Origin: Candidatus Gastranaerophilales bacterium
Lineage (GTDB): Bacteria > Cyanobacteriota > Vampirovibrionia > Gastranaerophilales > Gastranaerophilaceae
NCBI GenBank assembly: GCA_944323735.1
Contig: CALUTO010000005.1
Location: 1-64,000 of the forward strand
Direction: 5' to 3'
DNA length: 64,000 nucleotides
Made by a program: the position numbers and the translations under genes. Within the stretch, counting starts at the first letter, position 1. Every line of letters starts with the position of its first letter. The notes below the pieces were generated by a model. The model did no database searches. It was given only the letters and a program-made list of their open reading frames with translations, and had not been told where the DNA came from. Positions 7,684 through 15,807 of this stretch are shown piece by piece.

Positions 7684-9165
7684 TTACCACAGCTTTAGCC
7701 TGTCCGGTTTTATTGTCTGGACAAATGAATAACCCAGATAATACGTGAGTGCAAGCAGAGCAATCTGCATACCGTAATGAAGCCCTGTTTTCTTAAATAT
7801 AAAATACAAGAATGCCACCGGCACAAAACAGATAACAATTTTAAGAATTTTTTCAAATGGTATTTTCCACTCAAGCCCGGGTACGACAATAAATACACTC
7901 AGTAAAAAATACAGAACATTTCCAGCCAGCGTAGCAATACCCAGTCCAACCAACCCCATTTTCTTTATTAAAATAATATTTAAAATTATTCCGGCAATAC
8001 CTGACACAAGACGGATAACAGTATCTATATATGTCTTTTTTATCAAATGATACTGAAGAGTAGTATACTCGGCAAAGCTAAGAAAAAATGCAGAAAATGC
8101 AAGATAGGGAACAAGCACATAAGCACCTGAAAAATTTTTATTCGCAAGCAGTGCAACCAGCTCCTTTGAATACAGAGACATCAGTATAATAACAGGCAAT
8201 CCTATGAGCATAAAATATCCGGTAAGCGTTGACACAACAGGTCTAACATCACGACCGTCCTCATACATATTAATAATCCTCGGAACAGCCGCTATCGGTA
8301 TCACTGCAAACAGCGTCATTAATATAGAAAATGTCATACTGTATGCTACTCCGACATAGCCGACTTCTATGTACCCGTTTAAATGCTGGAGAATAAATTT
8401 ATTGCTCTGGGTAATAAACCATAAACTTATTGATGTAAGAGCCAGCGGTATACCGTATTTATACAACGAAGAAAAAATACTAAACTGAAGTTTTTCTAAT
8501 TTTAAATAAGAAAATATATTACACTGAAACATCAGAACAATATCTATAAGACTTATTGATATTCCCATTGCAAGAAGAACTGACAGTGCTCCGAGATTAT
8601 AGAATTTTATTATAAATACGGCAAGACAAATCGTCAGTATCTGGTTTACAATAGTCGAAACAGTAAAAGCAACCGGTTTTATCTGTGCTCTTAATATCTG
8701 AAACAGAAGTGCCCTGAAAGCAACTGGTATAATTAATACCAGAATTGCAACAAAAACTTTTCCCGGAATTTTAAAAAATTCATAGAAATTGTGCCGGCAA
8801 ATAAATGCTATAAAAAACATCAATGTTATATTTGTAACAAGCAGAATAATAAGTGCAGACAAATATTTCGGCACATCATCTTTTATTTCATAGCGGCGAA
8901 AAAATCTCAAACCGCTTAACCCTACCCAGTCTGAAAAAATTATACATAAAAAAGACAACACGGCAATGGATAACGTATATAGCCCGTACTGCTCCGGTGT
9001 CAGAAGATTGGTATACACAGGTATCAAAACAGTATTACCGATTATACCGGATACCTTTGACGGTGAATATTTCAGTACATCAAGAAAAATTTGTTTCACA
9101 GGTATTGCTACATTATTTAAATAATCCGATTTTTCCATAAACGCTATTCCATCCAATATTTTCAT
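7684..9165 (-). CDS. Polysaccharide/oligosaccharide flippase (Wzx-like, MOP superfamily)
   Basis: A 493-residue integral membrane protein with about 14 hydrophobic helices, the length and layout of the polysaccharide-synthesis (Wzx/RfbX) branch of the MOP exporters. The early segment 'GNTVLIPVYTNLLTPEQYGLYTL' is the typical family opening. It should flip lipid-linked glycans across the inner membrane for O-antigen, capsule or related polymers. No glycosyltransferases are adjacent. The start is uncertain: the outer ATG lacks a ribosome-binding site, while an ATG ten codons downstream (MEKSDY) has GGA about 9 bases upstream. Confidence 0.85.
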   Translation of the reverse strand: MKILDGIAFMEKSDYLNNVAIPVKQIFLDVLKYSPSKVSGIIGNTVLIPVYTNLLTPEQYGLYTLSIAVLSFLCIIFSDWVGLSGLRFFRRYEIKDDVPKYLSALIILLVTNITLMFFIAFICRHNFYEFFKIPGKVFVAILVLIIPVAFRALLFQILRAQIKPVAFTVSTIVNQILTICLAVFIIKFYNLGALSVLLAMGISISLIDIVLMFQCNIFSYLKLEKLQFSIFSSLYKYGIPLALTSISLWFITQSNKFILQHLNGYIEVGYVGVAYSMTFSILMTLFAVIPIAAVPRIINMYEDGRDVRPVVSTLTGYFMLIGLPVIILMSLYSKELVALLANKNFSGAYVLVPYLAFSAFFLSFAEYTTLQYHLIKKTYIDTVIRLVSGIAGIILNIILIKKMGLVGLGIATLAGNVLYFLLSVFIVVPGLEWKIPFEKILKIVICFVPVAFLYFIFKKTGLHYGMQIALLALTYYLGYSFVQTIKPDRLKLW

Positions 9166-9241
9166 TTTCGGAAAATATTTGCCATGCTAAAATTGAATAT
9201 ACAACAGTAATAAAATATACTTTATAATAATATCATAATAA

Positions 9242-9260
9242 TTGTTCATTGAAAGAACAA
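9242..9260. promoter_or_regulatory. Inverted repeat TTGTTC-N7-GAACAA, possible operator
   Basis: Perfect 6-bp arms with a 7-base spacer lie in the divergent gap between the flippase and the XRE regulator, 154 bases before the regulator's ATG. The rest of this 248-base gap shows only AT-rich sequence and a TATAAT at 9389-9394, a likely -10 for the regulator. An autoregulatory site is plausible but untested. Confidence 0.35.
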
Positions 9261-9413
9261 ACGGAATCAACAAACCGGAGAGAAGAAAATCCGTGTATAT
9301 CAAACCTCTTGGACTTTAGACGTCATTTATCAATGTGTCATTATTACTTGACGCTGTTTCGCTACCTTAAAATCTTTTGCCAAGAATGTATAATATACTA
9401 AACGGGAGTAGCT

Positions 9414-10076
9414 ATGAAAGAATTTAGAGAAGCATTCGGCAGACGAATAAAACTATTAAGAAAAAACAGACGTATGACTCAGGAGAAACTGGCAGAAATT
9501 GTCGGTTTAAATCCGAGACAACTCACCAGAATAGAAACAGGGGAGAATTTCCCCTCCTCTGACACACTTGTAAAACTCAGTATGGCACTTGATTTAGAAG
9601 TGAAATACATGTTTGATTTTGACTGGGATCCGGAAATCGCTATGCTTGCAACAGGAACTGACGCAAAACCGGTATTACGGCTTGTGCAAAATAACGAGGT
9701 AGTCACAATAAAATCTTACTCACCCGTTATCGCAGATGAAGTAAAAAAGTCAAAACATTTTCCTGTTACACAGTCAGAAGAATCGATGAAAAAAATAGCA
9801 AAACAGATTAACAAACCTCTGACAGTTGAATACTTTGTAAACAAAACCAGAGCAAATATAAAAACCTACTATCCCAACGGAAAAGTAGAGGATTTGCTGA
9901 CAGAAATAGATATACGTGAAAATGAAGAATACAAAGAGCTATGCGCTCAATTAAAGAAATTTTCAAAATCACCTGCTAAGCTGGAATTTTTTAAACTCGC
10001 ACTTCAGGTCTTTGACAATAAAGACGCAGCCGAAAAGCTAAAGCTCATGCTCAAAGGTATGGATTTAAACAATTAG
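9414..10076 (+). CDS. XRE-family helix-turn-helix regulator
   Basis: A 220-residue protein. Residues 5-62 form a Cro/CI-type helix-turn-helix: 'RIKLLRKNRRMTQEKLAEIVGL' followed by NPRQLTRIETGENFPS and the closing helix 'DTLVKLSMALDLE'. The remaining 150 residues have no enzymatic motif that I recognise; they are charged and may dimerise or sense a signal. GGGAG lies 6 bases before the ATG. TATAAT at 9389-9394 is a likely -10. It is monocistronic with its own terminator. Its target is unknown; the nearby inverted repeat at 9242 could be a self-binding site. Confidence 0.85.
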   Translation: MKEFREAFGRRIKLLRKNRRMTQEKLAEIVGLNPRQLTRIETGENFPSSDTLVKLSMALDLEVKYMFDFDWDPEIAMLATGTDAKPVLRLVQNNEVVTIKSYSPVIADEVKKSKHFPVTQSEESMKKIAKQINKPLTVEYFVNKTRANIKTYYPNGKVEDLLTEIDIRENEEYKELCAQLKKFSKSPAKLEFFKLALQVFDNKDAAEKLKLMLKGMDLNN

Positions 10077-10078
10077 AA

Positions 10079-10106
10079 AAACCCGCTTAACAAGCGGTTT
10101 TTTTTA
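10079..10106 (+). terminator. Terminator of the XRE gene
   Basis: A short hairpin with core CCGCTT/AAGCGG is followed by eight or more T residues, starting three bases after the stop codon. Confidence 0.75.
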
Positions 10107-10324
10107 TATTGAATATTTCTTACCGGCAATGTTAAGAAATGTTACAAAAGTATATACTAAAATAAAAAATTTTTTTTGTTAATATAGTTGACTTTTAGAC
10201 AAAAAAGGACTAAAATTTAAAAAATTTGTATATATTTTTTTCGGATTACTAGCAAAAAAATTCTGCTTCGTGTTTTAAAGCATGAAACGAAACATAATAA
10301 CAAATAAAGAAAATGGAGAGACAT

Positions 10325-10693
10325 ATGGCAGATATGAACAATATAAATAACATAGGCGGAAATTTGCATACAAACTTCCAGCCCCAGATAAAAAAAGAAG
10401 AACCACCTAAAAATGAGCCTGTTTCTGACGAAACACCCAAAAAAACAGATGCTACCGGTTTGGAGCATGCAGAAGTTATCGGCCGCTCGGTTGTCGAAAT
10501 GAAAAGACCTGCTTTTGCTTCTAAGGTAGATGAAGACCTCGAACTATTTCAAAAAAATCCGGAATTTGTTTCCATGGCGATGAATAAATCATTCGACACA
10601 GACTACGAGCTTTTGCTCAATGACGGTGCAAAGCATCCTTATGAACAGGCATGTGCTGAAATATGCAATGCTGTTGAAGAACGATTAAACTAA
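10325..10693 (+). CDS. Small hypothetical protein with a proline/glutamate-rich N-terminus
   Basis: Unrecognised, 122 residues. The first 50 residues are disordered (Asn-rich, then 'KKEEPPKNEPVSDETPKK'). The remainder is helical and acidic, ending 'YEQACAEICNAVEERLN'. I chose the ATG at 10325 because GGAGAG lies just upstream. The ATG four codons earlier would place that site inside the gene. It is followed at once by a terminator, so it is a single-gene transcript. There is no signal peptide. Confidence 0.65.
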   Translation: MADMNNINNIGGNLHTNFQPQIKKEEPPKNEPVSDETPKKTDATGLEHAEVIGRSVVEMKRPAFASKVDEDLELFQKNPEFVSMAMNKSFDTDYELLLNDGAKHPYEQACAEICNAVEERLN

Positions 10694-10719
10694 TAATTAA
10701 AACAATTAAAAATACATAA

Positions 10720-10747
10720 AAGCTGCATTCCGTGCAGCTTTTTGTTT
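10720..10747 (+). terminator. Terminator
   Basis: A perfect stem AAGCTGCA/TGCAGCTT with a 5-base loop is followed by TTTGTTT. It ends the gene at 10325-10693. Confidence 0.8.
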
Positions 10748-10777
10748 ATTATAATAAGGCAGAATTTTTCATGTTAT

Positions 10778-11008
10778 TCAGCTTTGTTTTTTTCTCCGCC
10801 ACGCAAGCAGCCTGACTCCTTCAGTGTTCGGTGAAGCAGTATTATAAACAACAAATTCACTTTGCGGTCTTGCATACTGCTTGATAAACTCTGCATTCGT
10901 TATGTCTTGAATATAAGTGTCACAGCCGAATTCATCTTTTATTATGGACGCAAAAAATTGCTGATCTTCAGATAAGTTTAAATCTTTTAAATTTTTTAAG
11001 ATACGCAT
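10778..11008 (-). CDS. Small hypothetical protein
   Basis: Unrecognised, 76 residues, charged and soluble ('LSEDQQFFASIIKDEFG', 'FIKQYARPQSEFVVYNT', then a basic tail WRRKKQS). The composition and regular alternation look like a folded protein. No clear ribosome-binding site precedes the ATG, and no larger homologue is recognised. Its upstream region (11009-11262) contains AT-rich sequence with a weak hairpin. Confidence 0.5.
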   Translation of the reverse strand: MRILKNLKDLNLSEDQQFFASIIKDEFGCDTYIQDITNAEFIKQYARPQSEFVVYNTASPNTEGVRLLAWRRKKQS

Positions 11009-11106
11009 ATTTGTATTTTAACTCTTTTTTTAAATAATAGACACAATTCACATACAAAAGATATAAAACAGATACATTTCGTTACAAATCGCAAATAAAA
11101 AGACGA

Positions 11107-11140
11107 CAAACATCACTGCTTATCGTCATGATACATCTTT
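11107..11140 (-). terminator. Weak candidate terminator
   Basis: On the minus strand GACGA and TCGTC can pair around a long loop and are followed by TTTTT. The stem is only 5 bp. It could end the 11263-11580 gene, which finishes about 120 bases upstream. Confidence 0.3.
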
Positions 11141-11262
11141 TTAATAACATAAAAAAATGTTTTTAATTCCCATAAAAAACAATAATATTATACACAAAAC
11201 AGAACAATACGTCAAGCGCAAGACTTAACAAATCAGGACAAATTTCGTCGTTTTGCAATATA

Positions 11263-11580
11263 TCAAGCTTTTTCGGAAAGTCTTTTATTTCTGTTACGGT
11301 TACTGCTCATATTTCTTATCATTTCAGCGGCTTCCATAGAACGCAGAATTCTGTATATCTTCATAAATTGTTCATAAGTTCCGGAAGAAAAATCAGCTGA
11401 ATATTCTGCAGTTTTTTTCCCGTTTTTTTTCAATACAAAAGTATCTCTGCCGCCATCAACACCTTTATATAAAACAACTTCATGATTTTTGTCATTCTCT
11501 GTTTTTAGCTCGATAAATTCTTTGAGATAAACCAACTCCGGCGGGAATCCTGTTATTCCGGCCTTAAACGATAGAGACAT
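11263..11580 (-). CDS. Small hypothetical protein beginning MSLSFKAG
   Basis: Unrecognised, 105 residues. It opens MSLSFKAGITGFP, so the S-F-K-A motif seen in other proteins of this window lies right at its start without the long leader. A compact alpha/beta region follows ('VVLYKGVDGGRDTFVLKKNG'), with a basic Arg/Asn-rich tail. The ATG at 11580 is chosen because AAAGGAG sits 7 bases before it; the alternative eight codons upstream has no such site. Confidence 0.65.
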   Translation of the reverse strand: MSLSFKAGITGFPPELVYLKEFIELKTENDKNHEVVLYKGVDGGRDTFVLKKNGKKTAEYSADFSSGTYEQFMKIYRILRSMEAAEMIRNMSSNRNRNKRLSEKA

Positions 11581-11679
11581 GCACGCTCCTTTACATATAC
11601 ACACTGATTTTTATAAAATTACAAAAATAAAACAAAAAAAATATTGCTATTAATAAAAAAAATAGAAATAAAACGTAAT

Positions 11680-11710
11680 AAAAAAACGCCCCTGTAAAAA
11701 GCAGGGACGT
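11680..11710 (-). terminator. Terminator of hppA
   Basis: A 9-bp stem with one mismatch (ACGTCCCTG/CAGGGGCGT on the minus strand) is followed by six T residues, 22 bases after the hppA stop. Confidence 0.85.
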
Positions 11711-11731
11711 CTCAATATTCAGATTAAGAAA

Positions 11732-14152
11732 TTAATCTTCTTTTTTCTGAGGAATTCTCATTGCATAGAATGATCTCCATACGAATATCAATGCAATCAC
11801 GAGGAAAATCCATCCGGCAATCGGAGCGATTTGTCTGAATGATTCATTGATAGAGATTTCCATAGCCAGCAAACCGAACAGTGTGGTGAATTTGATAATC
11901 GGGTTCATAGCTACCGATGAAGTATCTTTGAACGGGTCGCCAACTGTGTCGCCGACTACTGTAGCATCGTGAAGCGGAGTTCCTTTTTCGCAAAGGTCGC
12001 ATTCAACGATTTTCTTAGCGTTATCCCAGCAGCCGCCTGCGTTAGCCATAAATACAGCCTGGAACAGACCGAATACGGCAATCGCAATCAGGTAGCTTAC
12101 AAAGAATGCTACAGGCGCAACAGTTTTGCAAGCCGGAGCTGACAGGCAAGCAAACGCAAGAGCAAATGCAAACAGTGCGATGAAGATGTTTATCATACCT
12201 TTTTGAGCGTACTGGGTACAAATTTTAACAACTTCTTTTGAGTTTGCAACGTTTGCTGTTTTTACGTTTTCATCGTCTAATTTGATGTGGTTTTTGATGT
12301 ATTCAACTGCCCTGTATGCACCTGTTGTAACAGCCTGCATTGAAGCACCCGAGAACCAGTAAATAACAGCACCGCCTGCGAGCAATCCGAGGATTGTGTA
12401 AGGGTTGAGCATGTTAAGAACCTGTTCCGGCTGAATACCAAGTGTGTTTTTGATAACCAGAATCAATGAGAAAATCATTGTGGTTGCACCGACTACAGCA
12501 GTACCGATAAGAACCGGTTTTGATGTAGCTTTGAAGGTGTTGCCGGCACCGTCGTTTTCTTCGAGCTGTGCTTTTGCAACTTCAAAGTTTGGTTTGAAAC
12601 CAAAGTCTTTTTCGATTTCACCAGCAATTCCTTCACGTTCTTCAATCAGTGAAAGTTCGTATACTGATTGGGCGTTGTCGGTAACAGGGCCGTAGCTGTC
12701 AACAGCGATTGTAACAGGGCCCATACCGAGGAAGCCGAATGCAACAAGACCGAATGCAAATACTGATGCGTAAATCATCACGCTTTCAGGAATCTGGAGG
12801 CTGAATACGTAAGCAAGTCCCATCAGGAACACGATTACCATACCAATCCAGAAGCCTGAGAAATTACCTGAAACAATACCCGAGAGGATTGTTAAAGATG
12901 AACCGCCTTCACGTGAAGCTGTAACAACTTCTTTTGTGTGAGTAGCGTTCGGACTTGTGAATATTTTTGTAAATTCAGGAATCAATGCAGCTCCTAAAGT
13001 ACCGCAAGAAATTATACCTGCGAGCACCCACCAGAGGCTTTCTCCCATATCTGCAAGCAGCCAGTGGCTTACGCAGAATGTCATGATAATGGATAGTACG
13101 GAAGTTATCCATACGAGGTTAGTTAAAGGTTTTTCAAAGTCGAGTTTTTCAGCCTTGCCGAAGAACAACTGTGTCAAACCTGTGTTAATCCAGTATGCAA
13201 CAACAGATGTCACAATCATTAAGAATCTCATTGTGAATATCCATGTTAACAGCTTTATCTGGTATTCAGGGAATACCCCGAGAAGAATAAATGAAACGAG
13301 AGCAACACCGGTTACGCCGTAAGTTTCAAAACCGTCAGCTGTAGGTCCGATGGAGTCGCCTGCGTTGTCACCTGTACAGTCAGCAATAACGCCGGGGTTT
13401 CTCGGGTCATCTTCTTTAATTTTGAATTGAATTTTCATCAGGTCAGAACCGATATCGGCAATTTTTGTGAAGATACCGCCGGCAACACGAAGTGCGGAAG
13501 CACCTAAAGATTCACCGATAGCAAAACCGATAAAGCATGCGCCTGCAAGATGTCCCGGTACGAACAAAAGGATGACAAGCATCATGATAAGTTCAACGCT
13601 GACAAGCAGCACGCCGATGCTCATACCTGCTTTTAACGGAATGTTCAAAACTTTTAAAGGATTGCCTTCAAGTGAGGCAAAAGCTGTTCTTGCGTTAGCT
13701 AATGTGTTCATTCTGATACCGAACCATGCAACACCGTAAGAACCAAGAATACCGATTACCGACCATGCCAGAATAATCAGTACACCTTTTAAGCCCATGT
13801 GCTGCAGTCCGCCAAAATAGAACGCAATACACAGACCAATCAGGATTTCCAAACCTAATAAGAATTTACCCTGCTGGATAAGGTAAGTTTTGCAGGTTTC
13901 GAAAATAGTATTTCCGATATTTGCCATACATTCATGGACTTTGTAGTTTTTGACTTTGATAAACTCAATAAGTCCAAAAACAAGGCCAAGAACGGAAATA
14001 CCGATACCTACAAGCAGAAGATTAAAGCTGTTTGGGTCTGCAGCCAGATTAGGCACGACCAGATCAGCTTCTCCTGCGAAAGCAGCATTAGATGCAAAAA
14101 GCGCAGCAAAAGTTGCAAGCATGCTCAAAGCACCTTTTTTTGAGTAAGCCAT
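11732..14152 (-). CDS. hppA: Membrane-bound ion-translocating pyrophosphatase
   Basis: About 806 residues with 16 or more membrane helices. It hydrolyses PPi and pumps Na+ and/or H+. Visible motifs: 'DCTGDNAGDSIGPTADGFETYG' in split form, PVTDNAQSVYE, and near the end VVGDTVGDPFKDTS, all carrying the Mg-PPi-binding Asp residues. The DPRNPGVIADCTGDNAGDS form resembles Bacteroides enzymes. The GNTFKA segment has Lys at the position that is Lys in K+-independent and Ala in K+-dependent enzymes. The first 27 residues look like a cleavable signal (…SNAAFA|GEAD). The start has AAGGAG 7 bases upstream. The gene is divergent from rex. Confidence 0.95.
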   Translation of the reverse strand: MAYSKKGALSMLATFAALFASNAAFAGEADLVVPNLAADPNSFNLLLVGIGISVLGLVFGLIEFIKVKNYKVHECMANIGNTIFETCKTYLIQQGKFLLGLEILIGLCIAFYFGGLQHMGLKGVLIILAWSVIGILGSYGVAWFGIRMNTLANARTAFASLEGNPLKVLNIPLKAGMSIGVLLVSVELIMMLVILLFVPGHLAGACFIGFAIGESLGASALRVAGGIFTKIADIGSDLMKIQFKIKEDDPRNPGVIADCTGDNAGDSIGPTADGFETYGVTGVALVSFILLGVFPEYQIKLLTWIFTMRFLMIVTSVVAYWINTGLTQLFFGKAEKLDFEKPLTNLVWITSVLSIIMTFCVSHWLLADMGESLWWVLAGIISCGTLGAALIPEFTKIFTSPNATHTKEVVTASREGGSSLTILSGIVSGNFSGFWIGMVIVFLMGLAYVFSLQIPESVMIYASVFAFGLVAFGFLGMGPVTIAVDSYGPVTDNAQSVYELSLIEEREGIAGEIEKDFGFKPNFEVAKAQLEENDGAGNTFKATSKPVLIGTAVVGATTMIFSLILVIKNTLGIQPEQVLNMLNPYTILGLLAGGAVIYWFSGASMQAVTTGAYRAVEYIKNHIKLDDENVKTANVANSKEVVKICTQYAQKGMINIFIALFAFALAFACLSAPACKTVAPVAFFVSYLIAIAVFGLFQAVFMANAGGCWDNAKKIVECDLCEKGTPLHDATVVGDTVGDPFKDTSSVAMNPIIKFTTLFGLLAMEISINESFRQIAPIAGWIFLVIALIFVWRSFYAMRIPQKKED

Positions 14153-14438
14153 TTCTCTTCTCCTTCTAAACACTATTGTAGTAAAACTCCTTTTACTAAC
14201 CACTCCTCTATTTTACCTTAAAAATGAGTTTTAGCAAGAACTTTACACTAAAAAACAAAGTTGAACATTTTTATACATAAAAATATATTAAAAACCTGCA
14301 GCAGCTCATGAAAATCTGTTCACATGAAGACGGTAACAAAAAAATTTCAACAGTTTAGATTTTTGAAACAAATTAGTGAATTTAAATCGTGATTTTTTTC
14401 TTTATTTGTTTTATACTCAAAATACAAGAGAGGATTTT

Positions 14439-15062
14439 ATGAGCAAAAATATACCCGAAAAAGTTTCAAACCGACTGACATTGTATCACAGCATACTCGC
14501 CGAATATATGGAAGCCGGCATTGAATCAATATCCAGCCCCCAGATAGCACAGAGACTCGGGATTGACGATTCACAGGTCAGAAAAGATTTTAAATTGCTG
14601 AATAATGCAGGAAAATGCAGAGTAGGCTACCATGTGAAAGAACTTAAAGATTCTATTGAAAAGACTCTCGGTTTTGCCACAGTCAAAGATGCCTTTATTG
14701 TCGGAGCAGGCCACCTCGGTCTTGCGCTTGCAAAATATGACAACTTCAACAGCTACGGACTGAACATTCTTGCTCTTTTTGACAACGACCCGCACAAAAT
14801 AGATATACAGGTTAACAACAAGCAAATTTTTCACATATCCAAACTTCCAAACCTTGCACAGAGACTAAATGTGGAAATCGCAATATTAACAGTACCCAGA
14901 CAGTTTGCACAGCAGGTGGCAGACTACATTATTCAATCCTCGCAAATAAAATATATCTGGAATTTCACTCCTGCAGTTCTTAAAGTTCCTTCACATATAA
15001 AAGTCTGGAACGAAAACCTTATTGCGAGCTTTGTACAGTTTGCGTGCAAAGATTTTGAATAA
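14439..15062 (+). CDS. rex: Redox-sensing transcriptional repressor Rex
   Basis: A 207-residue Rex protein. Residues 1-78 are the winged helix ('SSPQIAQRLGIDDSQVRKDF', 'GKCRVGYHVKEL'). Then comes a Rossmann domain with GAGHLG near residue 89 and 'NILALFDNDPHKI' ending the second strand. Residues at the C-terminus form the swapped helix (IASFVQFACKDF). Rex senses the NADH/NAD+ ratio and releases DNA when NADH rises, controlling fermentative genes. GAGAGG lies 5 bases before this ATG; an upstream in-frame ATG lacks such a site. I could not find a convincing Rex box (TTGTGAA-N4-TTCACAA type) in the hppA-rex gap. Confidence 0.93.
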   Translation: MSKNIPEKVSNRLTLYHSILAEYMEAGIESISSPQIAQRLGIDDSQVRKDFKLLNNAGKCRVGYHVKELKDSIEKTLGFATVKDAFIVGAGHLGLALAKYDNFNSYGLNILALFDNDPHKIDIQVNNKQIFHISKLPNLAQRLNVEIAILTVPRQFAQQVADYIIQSSQIKYIWNFTPAVLKVPSHIKVWNENLIASFVQFACKDFE

Positions 15063-15126
15063 AAAAAGACGTATTTGTGCTATACTAAACAAAATTAACC
15101 GTACAATTTAAGGAAACAGAGTAAAA

Positions 15127-15795
15127 ATGAATAAACGACTCATAACTCTCGGTATAATAATTCTTGCACTTTCAATCATAACGAAACTACTTTATGCAGG
15201 ACTGAAAAATCTGGAAATAGATGATTTCAAACCTGCTGCCGTTATGTTCGTAGTCGATTCCTCCGCCTCTAATCAGGAGGAACTGACCGAACAGAAAAAA
15301 TATTTAAGGCAGCTTTGTTCACTGCTGGATCCCGAGGATAAAATAAAAATACTAAAAGTATCAGAAGATTCTTATCTCATATATGAAGGAACACCGCATA
15401 ACAACAGCGGCATACAAAAAGCAATGGAAGCATTTACGCAGTATGACACGGATGAATACGGAACAGCATACGGAGAGACAATAAAAAAAGCTTTTTCACA
15501 CTGTCTTACTATGAAAAAAGAAGGATATACTCCTGCAGTTGTTGTTATAGGCGACCTGGAAAACGAGGGCAGCGTAGAAAAACAGATAAACTGGGAGACA
15601 TTGCCGCAAAATGTTTCAGCGGTCAAAAAATATGTGCCTGATATTGCTATGATGTTTGTGTATGCTCATCCTGAGAAACTGGATATGGTAAAAGAAAAAC
15701 TCACCCCTGTGCTCGGCGAGAAAAAACTTATTGTCTCACCCGCACAGAATGCAGACAGAGCTTCAAGAGAATTTTTAAAAGCTATCGGCAGATAA
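15127..15795 (+). CDS. Membrane-anchored von Willebrand factor A-like protein
   Basis: A 222-residue protein with an N-terminal membrane anchor (residues 4-26) and a vWA-like domain facing outward. 'AAVMFVVDSSASNQ' (38-51) carries the MIDAS signature DxSxS at 44-48. A Thr in GTAYGET near 117 and the Asp in VVVIGDLEN near 142 can supply the other metal ligands. vWA domains bind protein ligands through Mg2+. It is followed 12 bases later by an FHA-like multi-membrane protein, so the two likely form one operon and perhaps one complex. Aerotolerance (Bat) and MoxR systems combine vWA proteins with other membrane parts, but no MoxR ATPase is here. Confidence 0.65.
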   Translation: MNKRLITLGIIILALSIITKLLYAGLKNLEIDDFKPAAVMFVVDSSASNQEELTEQKKYLRQLCSLLDPEDKIKILKVSEDSYLIYEGTPHNNSGIQKAMEAFTQYDTDEYGTAYGETIKKAFSHCLTMKKEGYTPAVVVIGDLENEGSVEKQINWETLPQNVSAVKKYVPDIAMMFVYAHPEKLDMVKEKLTPVLGEKKLIVSPAQNADRASREFLKAIGR

Positions 15796-15807
15796 GAAAG
15801 GATTAAT

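Noticed and set aside
14203-14438. Rex operator in the hppA-rex gap.
   Set aside because: Only half-sites such as TTCACA are seen; no inverted TTGTGAA pair.
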